Notes: generated by a model not told the origin, from the letters alone. 64,000 nt of DNA from Rhizobiaceae bacterium (GCA_017643495.1 JAEPNK010000001.1:1965623-2029622); one strand, 5' to 3'. Shown: positions 29,074 to 39,097, counted from the first letter of the stretch. A program made the numbers and translations.

Positions 29074-29103
29074 GGCTCGGTGCTAACGGTTTTGATATTC
29101 TTG

Positions 29104-31059
29104 TTAGTGGAAATGATCGTATATGGCTTGTGCCATTTGTTCTGAAATCCCGTCAACCGCTTTAAGGTCGGTGACAGCAGCTCTGGAAACAGCTTTTGCA
29201 GTGCCAAAGTGATGAAGGAGCGCCCGTTTGCGACTCTGCCCAATTCCAGGCACTTCGTCGAGCGGGTTCTTCACCATTTCTTTTTTGCGGCGTGCACGAT
29301 GGGAGCCAATCGCATATCGGTGGGCTTCATCCCGCATTCGCTGCACGAAATACAATGTCGGGTCACGTTCGGGCAACATGAAGGATTGTCTGCCTTTCAT
29401 GAAAAACTTTTCAAGCCCTGCATCCCTGTCAGGTCCTTTTGCAATGCCGACAATTGGCACTGTTTTCTCCAGTCCCATTTCCTTCATCGTCTCGTGAACC
29501 ACATTCAATTGGCCCTGGCCCCCATCGATCAGCAACAAATCCGGCCAAACACCAATTTCATTTTCGGCATTTTGTTGTTCGCCGGGAAGACCATGTTCTT
29601 TCACAAGACGGGAAAATCTTCGTGAAAGGACCTCTTTCATCATGCCATAGTCGTCTCCGGGGACCAGGTCTTGCGACTTGATGTTGAATTTCCTGTACTG
29701 GTTTTTGGCAAAACCTTCCGGGCCAACCACAATCATGCCTCCTACGGCATTGGTGCCCATGATATGGGAATTGTCATAAACCTCGATACGGTTCGGAACT
29801 TTGTCTAGACCAAAGGCCTCCTTTACACCCTGCATGAGTTTTGCCTGGGTTGAGGTTTCAGCAAGCTTGCGTTCAACTGCCTCCCGGGCATTCTGTATGG
29901 CCCTTTCCACCAGTTGCCGTTTTTCACCTCTCTGGGGAACTAGGACTTCAACCTTGTGTTCTGCCCGAAGCGAGAATGCTTCTGCTATCAATTCCTGGTC
30001 TTCAGTTGGGTGGGAAAGAAGGATCTGGCGAGGGCAGGGGCGGTCATCGTAGAACTGTCCAAGAAATGCCCCCAGAACCTCATCAGGTTCGAGAGATTTG
30101 TCAGCTCTTGGAAAATAGGCCCGGTTTCCCCAGTTCTGCCCGGTGCGGAAAAAGAATACCTGAATACAGGTCATCCCTTCTTTCTGTTGGACGGCAAATA
30201 TGTCTGCTTCACTAACAGATTTCGGATTTACTTCCTGGTGTGACTGAACATGGCTCAGGGCACTCAGCCGGTCGCGATACACCGCAGCGCGTTCAAAATC
30301 GAGATTGGTTGAAGCTTCCTCCATCTGTCTTGCGAGCTTGCCCTGAATCTGCGAGCTTTTTCCTGAAAGAAACCGTTTGGCTTCATCAACAAGACGAGCA
30401 TATTCCGTGTCGGACACTTCACCAGTACAGGGGCCGGCACAACGCTTGATCTGGTGCAGGAGACAGGGCCGGGTTCGGCCTTCAAAGACCGAGTCAGTGC
30501 AGGTTCTCACCAGAAAGGCCCGTTGCATTGCATTTATTGTCTGATTAACCGCCCCGGCTGAAGCGAACGGACCGAAATAGGTCCTCTTTTTGCTACGCGC
30601 TCCACGATGCTTGAACAATCCCGGTGAAGCATGGTCTTCCGTAATCACGATATAGGGAAAACTCTTGTCATCGCGCAGCAAGACATTGAATTTTGGCCGC
30701 AGTCGTTTGATCAGATTCGCTTCAAGCAGAAGTGCTTCCGTTTCCGTGTGTGTGGTAACAAACTCCATGGAAACGGTTTCACGGATCATGCGGGCTATCC
30801 GGTGGCTGTGACCACCCGTCTTGGCATAGGATGATACGCGTTTTTTCAGGTTTCTTGCTTTGCCGACATAAAGAACATCACCCGCAGCATCAAACATGCG
30901 GTAAACACCGGATGAATTCGGCAATCTTTTCACAATTGAGGCAATGACTTCTGCGCCCGATTTCCCGCTCTCAGCGGAAGAATATTCTTCCCACTCAATA
31001 CCAGCTGAATCGCCAGTTGTTGCTGCGAGTTTCGGGTTTTTGACAGGAGAGTCGCTCAT
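29104..31059 (-). CDS. uvrC: Excinuclease ABC subunit C
   Basis: UvrC makes both incisions in nucleotide excision repair. The 651 aa protein has the GIY-YIG domain ([20 protein letters not shown]), the UVR motif region ([20 protein letters not shown]), the RNase H-like C-terminal nuclease domain with [17 protein letters not shown] and [13 protein letters not shown], and helix-hairpin-helix repeats at the end ([17 protein letters not shown]). An N-terminal extension of about 30 residues precedes the GIY-YIG domain. It is 43 nt downstream of fosX. Confidence 0.97.
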   Translation of the reverse strand: MSDSPVKNPKLAATTGDSAGIEWEEYSSAESGKSGAEVIASIVKRLPNSSGVYRMFDAAGDVLYVGKARNLKKRVSSYAKTGGHSHRIARMIRETVSMEFVTTHTETEALLLEANLIKRLRPKFNVLLRDDKSFPYIVITEDHASPGLFKHRGARSKKRTYFGPFASAGAVNQTINAMQRAFLVRTCTDSVFEGRTRPCLLHQIKRCAGPCTGEVSDTEYARLVDEAKRFLSGKSSQIQGKLARQMEEASTNLDFERAAVYRDRLSALSHVQSHQEVNPKSVSEADIFAVQQKEGMTCIQVFFFRTGQNWGNRAYFPRADKSLEPDEVLGAFLGQFYDDRPCPRQILLSHPTEDQELIAEAFSLRAEHKVEVLVPQRGEKRQLVERAIQNAREAVERKLAETSTQAKLMQGVKEAFGLDKVPNRIEVYDNSHIMGTNAVGGMIVVGPEGFAKNQYRKFNIKSQDLVPGDDYGMMKEVLSRRFSRLVKEHGLPGEQQNAENEIGVWPDLLLIDGGQGQLNVVHETMKEMGLEKTVPIVGIAKGPDRDAGLEKFFMKGRQSFMLPERDPTLYFVQRMRDEAHRYAIGSHRARRKKEMVKNPLDEVPGIGQSRKRALLHHFGTAKAVSRAAVTDLKAVDGISEQMAQAIYDHFH

Positions 31060-31102
31060 TCAGCGAATATGGTGGATTCTGTCGCGGAATTCGAGTTCTT
31101 GT

Positions 31103-31513
31103 TCAGGAATTATCCGCCGCATAGCGTTTCAAACGGGTTTCAAGTGTCCCCGTATGCAACTCGAAGAGATGATTGTCATGGTCATAAAAATAAATGGACC
31201 GGCCTTCGCCTCCCACTCTTGAACGTCCATTGAGTATATCCAACCCTTGCGCCTCAATCCGTTTGTAATACTTGTCATGATCTTTGTCATCGATCTTGAA
31301 CGCTACGTGATTGTAGGTGCGGGTGGGTAATGAATTGCCTTCCATGGTTGCAATCCAGACATCGCCCACCATGAAAAACCGCTCCTTGGCCACTGAAAAG
31401 GTTTGGTCGCCGCTGTCATAGATTTTCCTGGCATCGAGTATCCCCACAAGCAGGGCTTCCATTCGATCAAGATCGCTTACGATAAAGGTGATATGACTCA
31501 AGCCGGTTACCAT
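31103..31513 (-). CDS. fosX: FosX-type fosfomycin resistance hydrolase
   Basis: FosX enzymes are Mn(II)-dependent members of the glyoxalase/VOC superfamily that open the epoxide of fosfomycin with water. The 136 aa protein matches the family closely: SHITFIV at the N-terminus, FSVAKERFF with Glu44 (the general base position of FosX), YNHVAF with His69, and GRSIYFYDHDNHLFELH with Glu118. His7, His69 and Glu118 fall at the expected metal ligand positions. The length is normal. It is 4 nt downstream of the SDR gene, inside an otherwise housekeeping operon. Activity on fosfomycin itself is inferred, not shown. Confidence 0.85.
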   Translation of the reverse strand: MVTGLSHITFIVSDLDRMEALLVGILDARKIYDSGDQTFSVAKERFFMVGDVWIATMEGNSLPTRTYNHVAFKIDDKDHDKYYKRIEAQGLDILNGRSRVGGEGRSIYFYDHDNHLFELHTGTLETRLKRYAADNS

Positions 31514-31517
31514 GGTG

Positions 31518-32267
31518 CTATTCCCTGATGCCGAGAACGTCCGGAGTTTCCCAACCCAGGTGCTGGCCTCCGTCGAGAGCGATCATCTGTCCTGTAACGG
31601 AAGGAGATTGATCGAGAAACCGGATCGTTCGACCGAATTCCTCGAGTTCCGGGCTTCGTTTCAAAATCAGGCCATCAACCTGTTTCTGGAAATCTTCCTG
31701 TGATTGTCGTTCATTCGGTAATGTCGGGCCGGGTCCGATTGCATTGACCCGGATACGGGGAGCCAACGCTTGTGCCATTGTCTGGGTGGCGGTCCACAGT
31801 GCGGATTTTGAAAGAGTGTAGGAAAAGAAGTTCGGCGTAAGCTGCCATACCCGCTGGTCAATCATGTTGATGATCAGGCCCGAGCCCAGATTGCTCTGTG
31901 CAGCCATCGCAGAAGAAAGCAGTGACGGCGCCTTTGCATGAATTGCAAAATGTTCATCCCACAAGTCTTCATTGATTTCCGTAATGCTGTCTGCATGGAA
32001 AACTGAAGCATTGTTTACCAGCAGTTCTACACTGCCGAATTTTTCCAGAACGTCAGAAAACAGTTGCTGGGGACCATTCTTTTCAATCAGGTCAGCTTCG
32101 AATGCGACTACCCGGTTGCCTTCAGCACGCAATTCATCAACGAGAGCATCTGCTTTTTTCTCGGAACTCGTATATTGGAGGGCAACATTGTAGCCGTGTT
32201 CTGCAAGGTCTTTCACTATTGCAGCCCCGATCCGGCGGGCACCGCCTGTTACCAAAGCTGTCCTCAT
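31518..32267 (-). CDS. SDR oxidoreductase, pteridine reductase (FolM/PTR1) type
   Basis: This NAD(P)H-dependent short-chain reductase has 249 aa. The cofactor motif TGGARRIG (7-14) carries the Arg typical of pteridine reductases. The usual catalytic Ser is replaced by Asp137 (INMIDQ), 13 residues before Tyr150, with Lys154 (YTLSK): the Asp-Tyr-Lys arrangement and spacing of PTR1 and FolM. It is therefore likely to reduce dihydropterins or dihydrofolate. It leads the minus-strand operon with fosX, uvrC, pgsA, moaD and moaE. A different substrate remains possible. Confidence 0.8.
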   Translation of the reverse strand: MRTALVTGGARRIGAAIVKDLAEHGYNVALQYTSSEKKADALVDELRAEGNRVVAFEADLIEKNGPQQLFSDVLEKFGSVELLVNNASVFHADSITEINEDLWDEHFAIHAKAPSLLSSAMAAQSNLGSGLIINMIDQRVWQLTPNFFSYTLSKSALWTATQTMAQALAPRIRVNAIGPGPTLPNERQSQEDFQKQVDGLILKRSPELEEFGRTIRFLDQSPSVTGQMIALDGGQHLGWETPDVLGIRE

Positions 32268-32288
32268 GTTTCCTCCGCCAGATGAGTG

Positions 32289-33239
32289 TCACATGAATGA
32301 ATATGCAACATAGGACACATACAAACAAACCATCCCAAGGCCTGTCCAGAACGAGATGGCTTTCAGGAAACGTGCAACAAGCGCCAGAATTATGGCAACG
32401 GCAAGCATCACCCACATGTCAAAACCGATTATTTCCGGGCCCGGTGAGACGTCAGTGATAAGTGTGGTGAGGCCCATGATTGCCGCAATGTTGAAAATAT
32501 TCGAGCCAACCACATTGCCTACTGCTACGCTGGAGTTTCCCCGCACGACTGCCATCAGGGAAGCCGCAAGTTCGGGCAAGGAGGTTCCGATTGCTACAAC
32601 GGTCAGGCCTATTACCGCATCTGAGATCCCGAAATTGCTGGCTATTTCCTGGGCACCCAACACTGTGAGGTGCGCGCCAAGCGGCAACAGGGCGATGCCC
32701 GCTATCAGAAATGCGGTAGACTTCCACACAGGGTCGGGTGCATTTGCCAGCTTGTCCGATTCTGGTTCCGCTTCTACCAGCACTGACGTACCGCCTGACG
32801 TTGCAGTTACATACTGTTCCCGTAAAAACAATCCGAGCAAGATGAGCAGGATAATCCCGTCATGCCAGCGCAACGGGTCAAAATAGAGCATGGCCATGAA
32901 CACAAGTGTGAGGCCAATCATTATCATGATGTTCCGGTCGACAGCACGTCCCGCACAAGGTGTTTTCATGAACAGGGCAGGCAGACCCAGAACCAGCAAG
33001 ATGTTGGCTATGTTGGAGCCAACGACGTTTCCGACAGCCAGACCGCCAAGTCCGACTAATGCTGCATCTGCTGAAATGAAAAGTTCCGGCGCTGAAGTGC
33101 CGAACGAAACTATGGTTAGCCCGATTACAAGTGGAGGAATTGCCAGTCTTTCGGCAAGGGAGACCGCTCCACGGACAAGAATATCACCACCAAAAACCAG
33201 AACGGCAATGCCGACGGCAACAAATATGTATTGGGTCAT
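32289..33239 (-). CDS. Calcium/sodium antiporter family protein
   Basis: This is an inner membrane cation antiporter of the CaCA family (YrbG type). The 316 aa protein contains the two inverted alpha repeats: GTSAPELFISADAALVG with AVGNVVGSNIANILLVLG, and GTSLPELAASLMAVVRG with AVGNVVGSNIFNIAAIMG. About ten membrane spans are visible. It is 21 nt upstream of the SDR gene on the same strand and may share its transcript. The transported ions are inferred from family. Confidence 0.92.
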   Translation of the reverse strand: MTQYIFVAVGIAVLVFGGDILVRGAVSLAERLAIPPLVIGLTIVSFGTSAPELFISADAALVGLGGLAVGNVVGSNIANILLVLGLPALFMKTPCAGRAVDRNIMIMIGLTLVFMAMLYFDPLRWHDGIILLILLGLFLREQYVTATSGGTSVLVEAEPESDKLANAPDPVWKSTAFLIAGIALLPLGAHLTVLGAQEIASNFGISDAVIGLTVVAIGTSLPELAASLMAVVRGNSSVAVGNVVGSNIFNIAAIMGLTTLITDVSPGPEIIGFDMWVMLAVAIILALVARFLKAISFWTGLGMVCLYVSYVAYSFM

Positions 33240-33353
33240 GGGGTGACGGGTCCGGATAAGGCAGGGACTTGGGTTTGCAGACTATATGGGGAGCATGCCG
33301 TGAATTTTAAGGCATGAAAGCTGTTTTTATCGCATCTTTTCAATCTGCTGCCT

Positions 33354-33381
33354 GTAAAATGCAGTTATGAGCACATTTTAC
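33354..33381. promoter_or_regulatory. Inverted repeat in the antiporter-lysozyme divergent gap
   Basis: GTAAAATG (33354-33361) and CATTTTAC (33374-33381) are perfect inverted copies 12 bases apart. The surrounding 290-nt gap (33240-33529) separates the antiporter gene from the lysozyme gene and holds no recognisable gene; it must carry both promoters. A regulator-binding site is possible. Confidence 0.35.
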
Positions 33382-33529
33382 GGTCACAATTGGCCGGTAT
33401 GGCGTGTTTGCGGGAAAAGGCCGGTGACAGGGGTGCCGTCCGCCTATTGATCCTTACAATCAGTTAACCGCAACGTGAGAAACTTTTTGTCTGTGTTTCT
33501 GGCCATGAGCCATAGCAGGAGAAAAGGCC

Positions 33530-34777
33530 GTGACATTGCTCAGAAAATCCGTGTTTTTGTTTTCCCTGTTGGCTGCATTCCATGTAGTCTGGCCAATTGT
33601 GGAAACCGCGCATGCGGAACCCGTGTCCGAACAGGCGGGAAACGCCGTTTATCCTGATCACAGCACGCCCTGGAAAGACAGGCAGCGTGCCCTGGTCATA
33701 GATGCTTATGAGAAAAACCATATAAACTGGCTTCAAATGGTCCGTAACAGGCAAATTCGGGCCTTTATAGGAAAGGCCAGTGATGGTTTGCCTTCACCCT
33801 ATTCGTGCACGGGCGAGGACCATGAGAAAACGATCTGCAAGAAAAGCTTCCAGAACTATTTCATGAAGCAGCAGCTTTACCATACCCGGCGGGCGTTGGC
33901 GAAGAACCTGGGATTGAAATGGGGAGCCTATCACCTTGGCCGCCCTGGAAACCCGATTGAACAAGCCAACCATTTTCTAGAGTTCGCAAAACCTGAACCT
34001 GATGAACTGATTGCTCTCGACATAGAGCATGATGACCCGGACAAATGGATATCATTCAGTGACGCCGAAATTTTTGTCAGGCACATCCATGCGCGCATTG
34101 GACGTTATCCGGTGCTGTATACGAACCATCACACAGCCCGGAAAATCGCGGAACGCCGGGCAGAGTTTCCTGTCCTGTCCCGCTTGCCACTTTGGTATGC
34201 GCGTTATCGCGACAATATCAAAGGTGTGTTTCCTATGGGAAATTGGCAGAACTATGCGATGTGGCAGTTTTCATCAGGACATAACTGCAGCAAGAAAAAA
34301 TGCCTCTATCCGGTCAAGGGAACGCCGACAGATATTGATGTCAATGTGACGTCGCTGACTGTCGCCCAGTTCGACAAGGCCTGGCCTTTCGACAGCCTTG
34401 TCCCTGAAAAGCCGCAACGGATTGAAGAAGCGCCCTTGTTGGTTGCAAGTAATTCGTCATCTGGCTCGGCCGGTCAACATGCTGGTGACGAGGTCCAATT
34501 GACTGCATCGGTTCGTGAGGCTGTTGGTGATGCGCTTTCCGCTGATGACCTCAAGGAATTGGGCGTTGCCGCCGTTGCGATTCCCGCACCATCGCCGCGC
34601 CCTGTGCAGACTGCTGATTCTGTCAATCTTCTGGTCAAGGTTCGTCATACCGATACAGCAAGCAAGTCAGGCCACGAAGAACGCAAAATGATTGCCAGGG
34701 TCACCAAAGACCCGCTGCTGGTGCCATTCGAAATGGCGTTTGACGAAGCTTCAGCGATGAGTGCAAGAAATTACTGA
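33530..34777 (+). CDS. Secreted GH25 family lysozyme-like protein
   Basis: The 415 aa protein has a Sec signal peptide (cleavage near AHA, residue 29) and a glycoside hydrolase family 25 domain, a fold that hydrolyses the glycan of peptidoglycan. The active-site pattern is present: Asp58 in ALVIDAYEKN, and the DxE pair Asp164/Glu166 in LIALDIEHDD, followed by VLYTNHHTA and the MWQFSSG and DIDVN end of the domain. A C-terminal tail of about 120 residues (Ser/Gly/Pro/Ala-rich) has no recognised domain. The start is GTG at 33530 with AGGAGA upstream. It probably acts in the periplasm or outside the cell. Confidence 0.85.
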   Translation: MTLLRKSVFLFSLLAAFHVVWPIVETAHAEPVSEQAGNAVYPDHSTPWKDRQRALVIDAYEKNHINWLQMVRNRQIRAFIGKASDGLPSPYSCTGEDHEKTICKKSFQNYFMKQQLYHTRRALAKNLGLKWGAYHLGRPGNPIEQANHFLEFAKPEPDELIALDIEHDDPDKWISFSDAEIFVRHIHARIGRYPVLYTNHHTARKIAERRAEFPVLSRLPLWYARYRDNIKGVFPMGNWQNYAMWQFSSGHNCSKKKCLYPVKGTPTDIDVNVTSLTVAQFDKAWPFDSLVPEKPQRIEEAPLLVASNSSSGSAGQHAGDEVQLTASVREAVGDALSADDLKELGVAAVAIPAPSPRPVQTADSVNLLVKVRHTDTASKSGHEERKMIARVTKDPLLVPFEMAFDEASAMSARNY

Positions 34778-34792
34778 TAATTGCTTTTGTAG

Positions 34793-35215
34793 CTACCGGC
34801 TCAATACCCGGCAACGGCCATCATAATACTTCCATGGATCAAGGCCATGGATGCAGTATTCGACATTCCAGCCAAAACCCGCAAAGCCTGCACCTTCTTC
34901 AATCAGGTAATGCATGCGGCGCCGTTTTCCGTTCTGGAAATGGGCAGTTGCATGGCAGTAACGTCGATTGATTGGCGACTCGGGAAGATAATGGTCATTA
35001 TGCAGGTGAGGACCGGAAATTCGCTCTAGTGATAATCCGCGCTCTTCCCAGTAGATTCTTTCTGTCTGATTGAAACGCTTGACCACTTTGCGAAGCACTT
35101 TTTCGTTTTCACACTGTGGAAATGTTTCCCGTGCTTCACCCGGTAGAGGGTTTATGAAAGCAAAGCCAAGCACAAGGCCGGTAATAGCATAGCAGAGATA
35201 TCGCATTGGGGGCAT
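34793..35215 (-). CDS. Hypothetical exported cysteine-containing protein
   Basis: I do not recognise the family. The 140 aa protein has a signal peptide (cleavage near GEA) and four cysteines in the mature part (PQCEN, RRYCHA, VEYCIHG, DGRCRV), a pattern that suggests two disulfides outside the cytoplasm. Aromatic and His residues are frequent (HYLIEEGAGFAGFGWNVEYC). The start could be ATG 35215 or ATG 35206; neither has a strong ribosome site. It converges on the lysozyme gene and is divided from purN by 63 nt. Confidence 0.65.
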   Translation of the reverse strand: MPPMRYLCYAITGLVLGFAFINPLPGEARETFPQCENEKVLRKVVKRFNQTERIYWEERGLSLERISGPHLHNDHYLPESPINRRYCHATAHFQNGKRRRMHYLIEEGAGFAGFGWNVEYCIHGLDPWKYYDGRCRVLSR

Positions 35216-35278
35216 GCCGTAATGGTGTCAGTTCCCCTTACAATCTGACAGCGACGTTTGTCAGTCAAGCTGGAAGTG

Positions 35279-35938
35279 TCACGGAAAAGCTACAGTGCCG
35301 TCAGCCTGAGGCGACAGGTTGCCGGATATCTTCAATTCCCCGTTTTCAAGCGTAATATCTCCCCGTGCCACGGCAGCAATGGCCTGCGGATAAAGTTTGT
35401 GTTCAAGCTTCAATACACGGGAAGCAAGGGTTTCTGGTGTGTCGGCAGCCTCGATCGGAAGGCTTGACCGCGCAATGATCGCACCACCATCCATTTCTGC
35501 ATTTACAAAATGAACAGAACAACCATGTCGCTCATCGCCGGCTTTGATTGCGCGAGCGTGTGTGTCGAGCCCCTTGTGGCGTGGCAGGAGGCTGGGATGG
35601 ATGTTGAGCAGCCGGCCATTATGGCGGGAGACAAATTCCGGTGACAAAATTCTCATGTATCCGGCCAGGACGACAAAATCGGCACCGGCAGAATTGATGG
35701 CTTGGTCAATGGCTGCTTCATGGTCTGCCTTGCTGTCATAGTCTTTGCGTGGAACTGCTGTGGCCGTAATGCCGTTTTCGCTAGCAGTATCAAGGCCTTT
35801 TGCATCCATGTTGTCGGAAAGTACAAGGCTGATTTCGGCCGGGTAGTCCGGGTCTTTGCTGGCTTCCAGAATGGCCTCCATATTGGAGCCACGTCCTGAA
35901 ACAAGTACAACCAGTTTTTTGCGTGTTTTGCTTACCAC
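35279..35938 (-). CDS. purN: Phosphoribosylglycinamide formyltransferase
   Basis: The enzyme transfers a formyl group from 10-formyl-tetrahydrofolate to GAR in purine synthesis. The 219 aa protein has [13 protein letters not shown] near the N-terminus, the catalytic [12 protein letters not shown] and [14 protein letters not shown]. The GTG start overlaps the purM stop by 7 nt, so the pair is coupled. Confidence 0.97.
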   Translation of the reverse strand: MVSKTRKKLVVLVSGRGSNMEAILEASKDPDYPAEISLVLSDNMDAKGLDTASENGITATAVPRKDYDSKADHEAAIDQAINSAGADFVVLAGYMRILSPEFVSRHNGRLLNIHPSLLPRHKGLDTHARAIKAGDERHGCSVHFVNAEMDGGAIIARSSLPIEAADTPETLASRVLKLEHKLYPQAIAAVARGDITLENGELKISGNLSPQADGTVAFP

Positions 35939-37008
35939 GCCATTTTGCCCGTGTACGAAACCTTGCCTGGTGTGGTGTCAGTAACTTCGCCCAAACGAAC
36001 CGCTTTTTCATTTTCAACGGCAAGGGTCGAGATGACTTCATCAGCCTTTTCAGGAGGCACAACAAGAACCATGCCGATACCGCAATTGAAGGTTCTCAGC
36101 ATCTCACTTTCAGCAATGTTACCGCTCTCCTTTAGCCAGCCGAACACTGCAGGCGGCTGAATTGCATCCAGGTTGAGAGAAACACCAAACTCTTCGGGAA
36201 TGACGCGCGGGATGTTTTCCGTAAACCCGCCCCCCGTGATATGGGCCAGCGCCTTGATCACATTTGTTTCCCGAATTGCCTTGAGAATTGGTTTCACATA
36301 AATCCTGGTTGGCTCGAGAAAAGCTTCACCAAGGCTGGTATTACTTGCAAAGGGTGCAGGAGCCGACCAGTCCAGCCCGCTTTTTTCGACGATTTTGCGC
36401 ACCAATGAAAAGCCGTTGGAATGAACGCCGGAAGATGTGAGTCCGAGAATTGCATCTCCGGCCCTGATGTTGCCGTTTGGCAAAATTCCATCTCTTTCCA
36501 CTGCTCCGACTGCAAAGCCAGCCAGATCGTAATCCTTGTTGGCATACATTCCGGGCATTTCGGCGGTTTCTCCGCCAATCAATGCTGCGCCTGCCTGACG
36601 ACAACCTTCTGCAATTCCGGAAATTACCTTTGTCGCTTCAGCGACATCAAGTTTGCCGGTCGCCAGATAATCGAGGAAGAAAAGCGGCTCGGCGCCCTGA
36701 ACCACAAGATCGTTTACACACATGGCTACGAGATCAATACCAACCGTATCATGAATGCCGGCCTCTATTGCTATTCGGAGTTTTGTACCAACGCCATCAT
36801 TTGCTGCAACAAGTACCGGATCACGAAAACCCGTGGCCTGCAAGTCGAACAATCCGCCGAAACCACCAATTTCCGGATTGGAGCCGGGTCTGCTGGTTGA
36901 ACGGACCGCTGGCTTGATTGCATTGACCAGTGCATTGCCTGCATCGATATCAACTCCGGCATCAGCATAACTGATACCTTTCTCTGCGTCTGATTTATTG
37001 GAGGACAT
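35932..37008 (-). CDS. purM: Phosphoribosylformylglycinamidine cyclo-ligase (AIR synthetase)
   Basis: The enzyme closes the imidazole ring of AIR with ATP. The 358 aa protein starts MSSNKSD and shows [12 protein letters not shown], the GVGTKLRIA motif, [11 protein letters not shown] and [14 protein letters not shown]-like sequence ([14 protein letters not shown]). ATG 37008 is preferred over an in-frame codon at 37044. It precedes purN on the same strand and diverges from the AI-2E family gene. Confidence 0.97.
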   Translation of the reverse strand: MSSNKSDAEKGISYADAGVDIDAGNALVNAIKPAVRSTSRPGSNPEIGGFGGLFDLQATGFRDPVLVAANDGVGTKLRIAIEAGIHDTVGIDLVAMCVNDLVVQGAEPLFFLDYLATGKLDVAEATKVISGIAEGCRQAGAALIGGETAEMPGMYANKDYDLAGFAVGAVERDGILPNGNIRAGDAILGLTSSGVHSNGFSLVRKIVEKSGLDWSAPAPFASNTSLGEAFLEPTRIYVKPILKAIRETNVIKALAHITGGGFTENIPRVIPEEFGVSLNLDAIQPPAVFGWLKESGNIAESEMLRTFNCGIGMVLVVPPEKADEVISTLAVENEKAVRLGEVTDTTPGKVSYTGKMAW

Positions 37009-37041
37009 AATTGCCGGATGATCCTTAAGCGCGTAAAAGAA

Positions 37042-37069
37042 CAATTGTGCGCTTCGCCTACCACAATTG
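37042..37069. promoter_or_regulatory. Inverted repeat between purM and the PerM-type gene
   Basis: CAATTGTG (37042-37049) and CACAATTG (37062-37069) are perfect inverted copies 12 bases apart in the 82-nt divergent gap. It could be an operator acting on one or both genes; no matching regulator was identified. Confidence 0.35.
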
Positions 37070-37090
37070 CTGATACGATGGGAGTATTGA

Positions 37091-38212
37091 ATGTCGGAGA
37101 GTCTGGGGAAACGTGTAAGAAAGCATTTCTATTTCTGGCTTGTGGCCCTGATCGCTTTTTTGGTTTTTCTATGGGTTTTTGCCGATATACTCCTTCCGTT
37201 CTTCGCAGGCATGGCACTTGCCTATTTCCTTGATCCGGTTGCCGACCGTCTTGAGAAGATGGGTGCATCACGTCTGGTTGCCACCATCATCATCCTGATA
37301 GCCTTTGTAATCCTGTTTGCACTCTTCCTGATGATTGTCGTGCCTGTGTTGGCGAGCCAGATAAGCGGTTTCCTTGAGCGTATGCCGGAGCTTGTTCAAC
37401 GGCTTCAGTCCCTTGTGGCATCTTCAGAAAGCACATGGCTGCGTGACCTGATAGGCGTTGACGGAGAAACGCTGGAAGAAAACCTTGGCGTTGTTGTCAC
37501 CCAGGGTGCCAGCTGGCTTTCCAGCGTTCTCGCCTCTCTTTGGAACTCGGGCAAATCCCTGCTTAGCGTTCTTTCATTGTTTGTAGTGACACCGGTGGTG
37601 GCCTTCTATCTGCTTTATGACTGGGACAACATGGTAGAAAAGATAGATAGCTGGTTGCCGCGTGATCACAGGGAAACCATCCGGGACATTTGCTCGGACA
37701 TAGACAGGGCCGTTGCCGGATTCGTGCGGGGGCAGGGGACTGTTTGTATCATTCTTGGCCTGTTCTATGCGATCGGGCTAACCCTGATTGGTCTGAATTT
37801 CGGCCTGCTTATCGGTCTGTTTGCCGGTGTGATTTCTTTTATTCCCTTTGTCGGTTCGATTGTCGGTTTCATACTTGCCGTAGGCGTTGCAATTGTGCAG
37901 TTCTGGCCAGAGTTCCTGCCAATATTCTTGTCCGCAGCCATCTTTGCTGCCGGTCAGTTCATTGAAGGCAACATTCTGCAGCCCAAACTGGTAGGTGACC
38001 GGGTGGGATTGCACCCGGTTTGGCTGATGTTTGCATTGTTTGCATTCGGGATGCTGTTCGGGTTTACCGGCATGCTGATTGCCGTCCCTGCTGCTGCCGC
38101 TGTAGGTGTGGTGACCCGCTTTGGGTTGCGCCGTTATCTTCAAAGCGAACTTTATCACGGCCACAGCACCAGAGAAGAGAATGACAGCCAGTTTTCAGGC
38201 AAGAGCTGGTAG
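37091..38212 (+). CDS. AI-2E family transporter (PerM-like membrane protein)
   Basis: This 373 aa inner membrane protein belongs to the AI-2E exporter/PerM family. N-terminal spans are followed by a soluble middle segment ([20 protein letters not shown]) and a cluster of C-terminal spans with the family motif [19 protein letters not shown]. Members have been linked to signal export or sodium/proton exchange, so the substrate here is not known. It is followed after 58 nt by hdaA, a common neighbour in Rhizobiales. Confidence 0.9.
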   Translation: MSESLGKRVRKHFYFWLVALIAFLVFLWVFADILLPFFAGMALAYFLDPVADRLEKMGASRLVATIIILIAFVILFALFLMIVVPVLASQISGFLERMPELVQRLQSLVASSESTWLRDLIGVDGETLEENLGVVVTQGASWLSSVLASLWNSGKSLLSVLSLFVVTPVVAFYLLYDWDNMVEKIDSWLPRDHRETIRDICSDIDRAVAGFVRGQGTVCIILGLFYAIGLTLIGLNFGLLIGLFAGVISFIPFVGSIVGFILAVGVAIVQFWPEFLPIFLSAAIFAAGQFIEGNILQPKLVGDRVGLHPVWLMFALFAFGMLFGFTGMLIAVPAAAAVGVVTRFGLRRYLQSELYHGHSTREENDSQFSGKSW

Positions 38213-38270
38213 CAGTATTCGGAGCAGCCTGATATTGCTGGCCGAAACAACAATTTCTTCCGATTTGCTT

Positions 38271-38960
38271 ATGGGAAAATCCACTCCACAGATACCCTTC
38301 AACCTGACCCACGAAAATGCGGTCAGACGGGAAGACCTTGTAGAAACTCCAGCCAATGAGCTGGCCGTTTCCGTAATTGATGCCTGGCCGGATTGGCCGG
38401 GTTTTCTGACAATCCTTGCCGGCCCCGTCGGTTCCGGGAAATCACATCTCGCCTCGATATGGGCAACAACCAGCGAAGCAGTAACCGTGTCCGCCCGTGA
38501 CCTTCCCTCGGTACTTGACGCGTTGGTTACAGGGATGGCCGACCATGCTTGTGTCGTTGTCGAGGATTTGGATGAGAAGGTTATTGACCAGAACGCATTG
38601 TTTCACGTTTTGAATGCGGTGCGTCAGGTGGGGGGACATTGTCTTGTGACATCCCGCTCCTGGCCGCTGAGTTGGAATGTCACTTTGGCAGACCTGTCAT
38701 CCAGATTGAAAACCGCCCAACTGGTCGAGCTACGAGAGCCGGATGACCTGCTGTTGAAAATGGTGATGATGAAACTGTTTGCGGACAGGCAGATCGCCGT
38801 CGATGACAAGGTACTGGATTATTGCGTGGTCCGAATGGAACGATCTCTTGAATCGGCAGCAAGGCTTGTTGCTGAAATCGATGCCGAGTCGCTGGCAAGG
38901 CAATCCTCGGTAACCCGTGCGACAGCAGCAAATGCCCTGCAAAAACTGGGAATGGGATAA
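38271..38960 (+). CDS. hdaA: DnaA inactivator-like ATPase HdaA
   Basis: HdaA works with the replication clamp to turn DnaA-ATP into DnaA-ADP and so limits initiation. The 229 aa protein has a short N-terminal clamp-binding-like motif QIPFNL (7-12), Walker A GPVGSGKS (51-58), a Walker B-like VVVEDLDE and sensor region VTSRSWP, but no DNA-binding DnaA domain IV. ATG 38271 is chosen because it places the clamp motif at the N-terminus; the frame is open 50 codons further upstream inside the preceding gene. Confidence 0.88.
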   Translation: MGKSTPQIPFNLTHENAVRREDLVETPANELAVSVIDAWPDWPGFLTILAGPVGSGKSHLASIWATTSEAVTVSARDLPSVLDALVTGMADHACVVVEDLDEKVIDQNALFHVLNAVRQVGGHCLVTSRSWPLSWNVTLADLSSRLKTAQLVELREPDDLLLKMVMMKLFADRQIAVDDKVLDYCVVRMERSLESAARLVAEIDAESLARQSSVTRATAANALQKLGMG

Positions 38961-39097
38961 GGAGGGTCGGATTCACGTACTCTTTCGCAAGACCCGATTG
39001 TGACACTGTTCATGCTTGCTTCCCAATGCCGGATATGGCTATCTCCTGTGTCAGCGACACCTTTCTGAGCTGAAAAGAGGAACAGGAACAGGCGATT

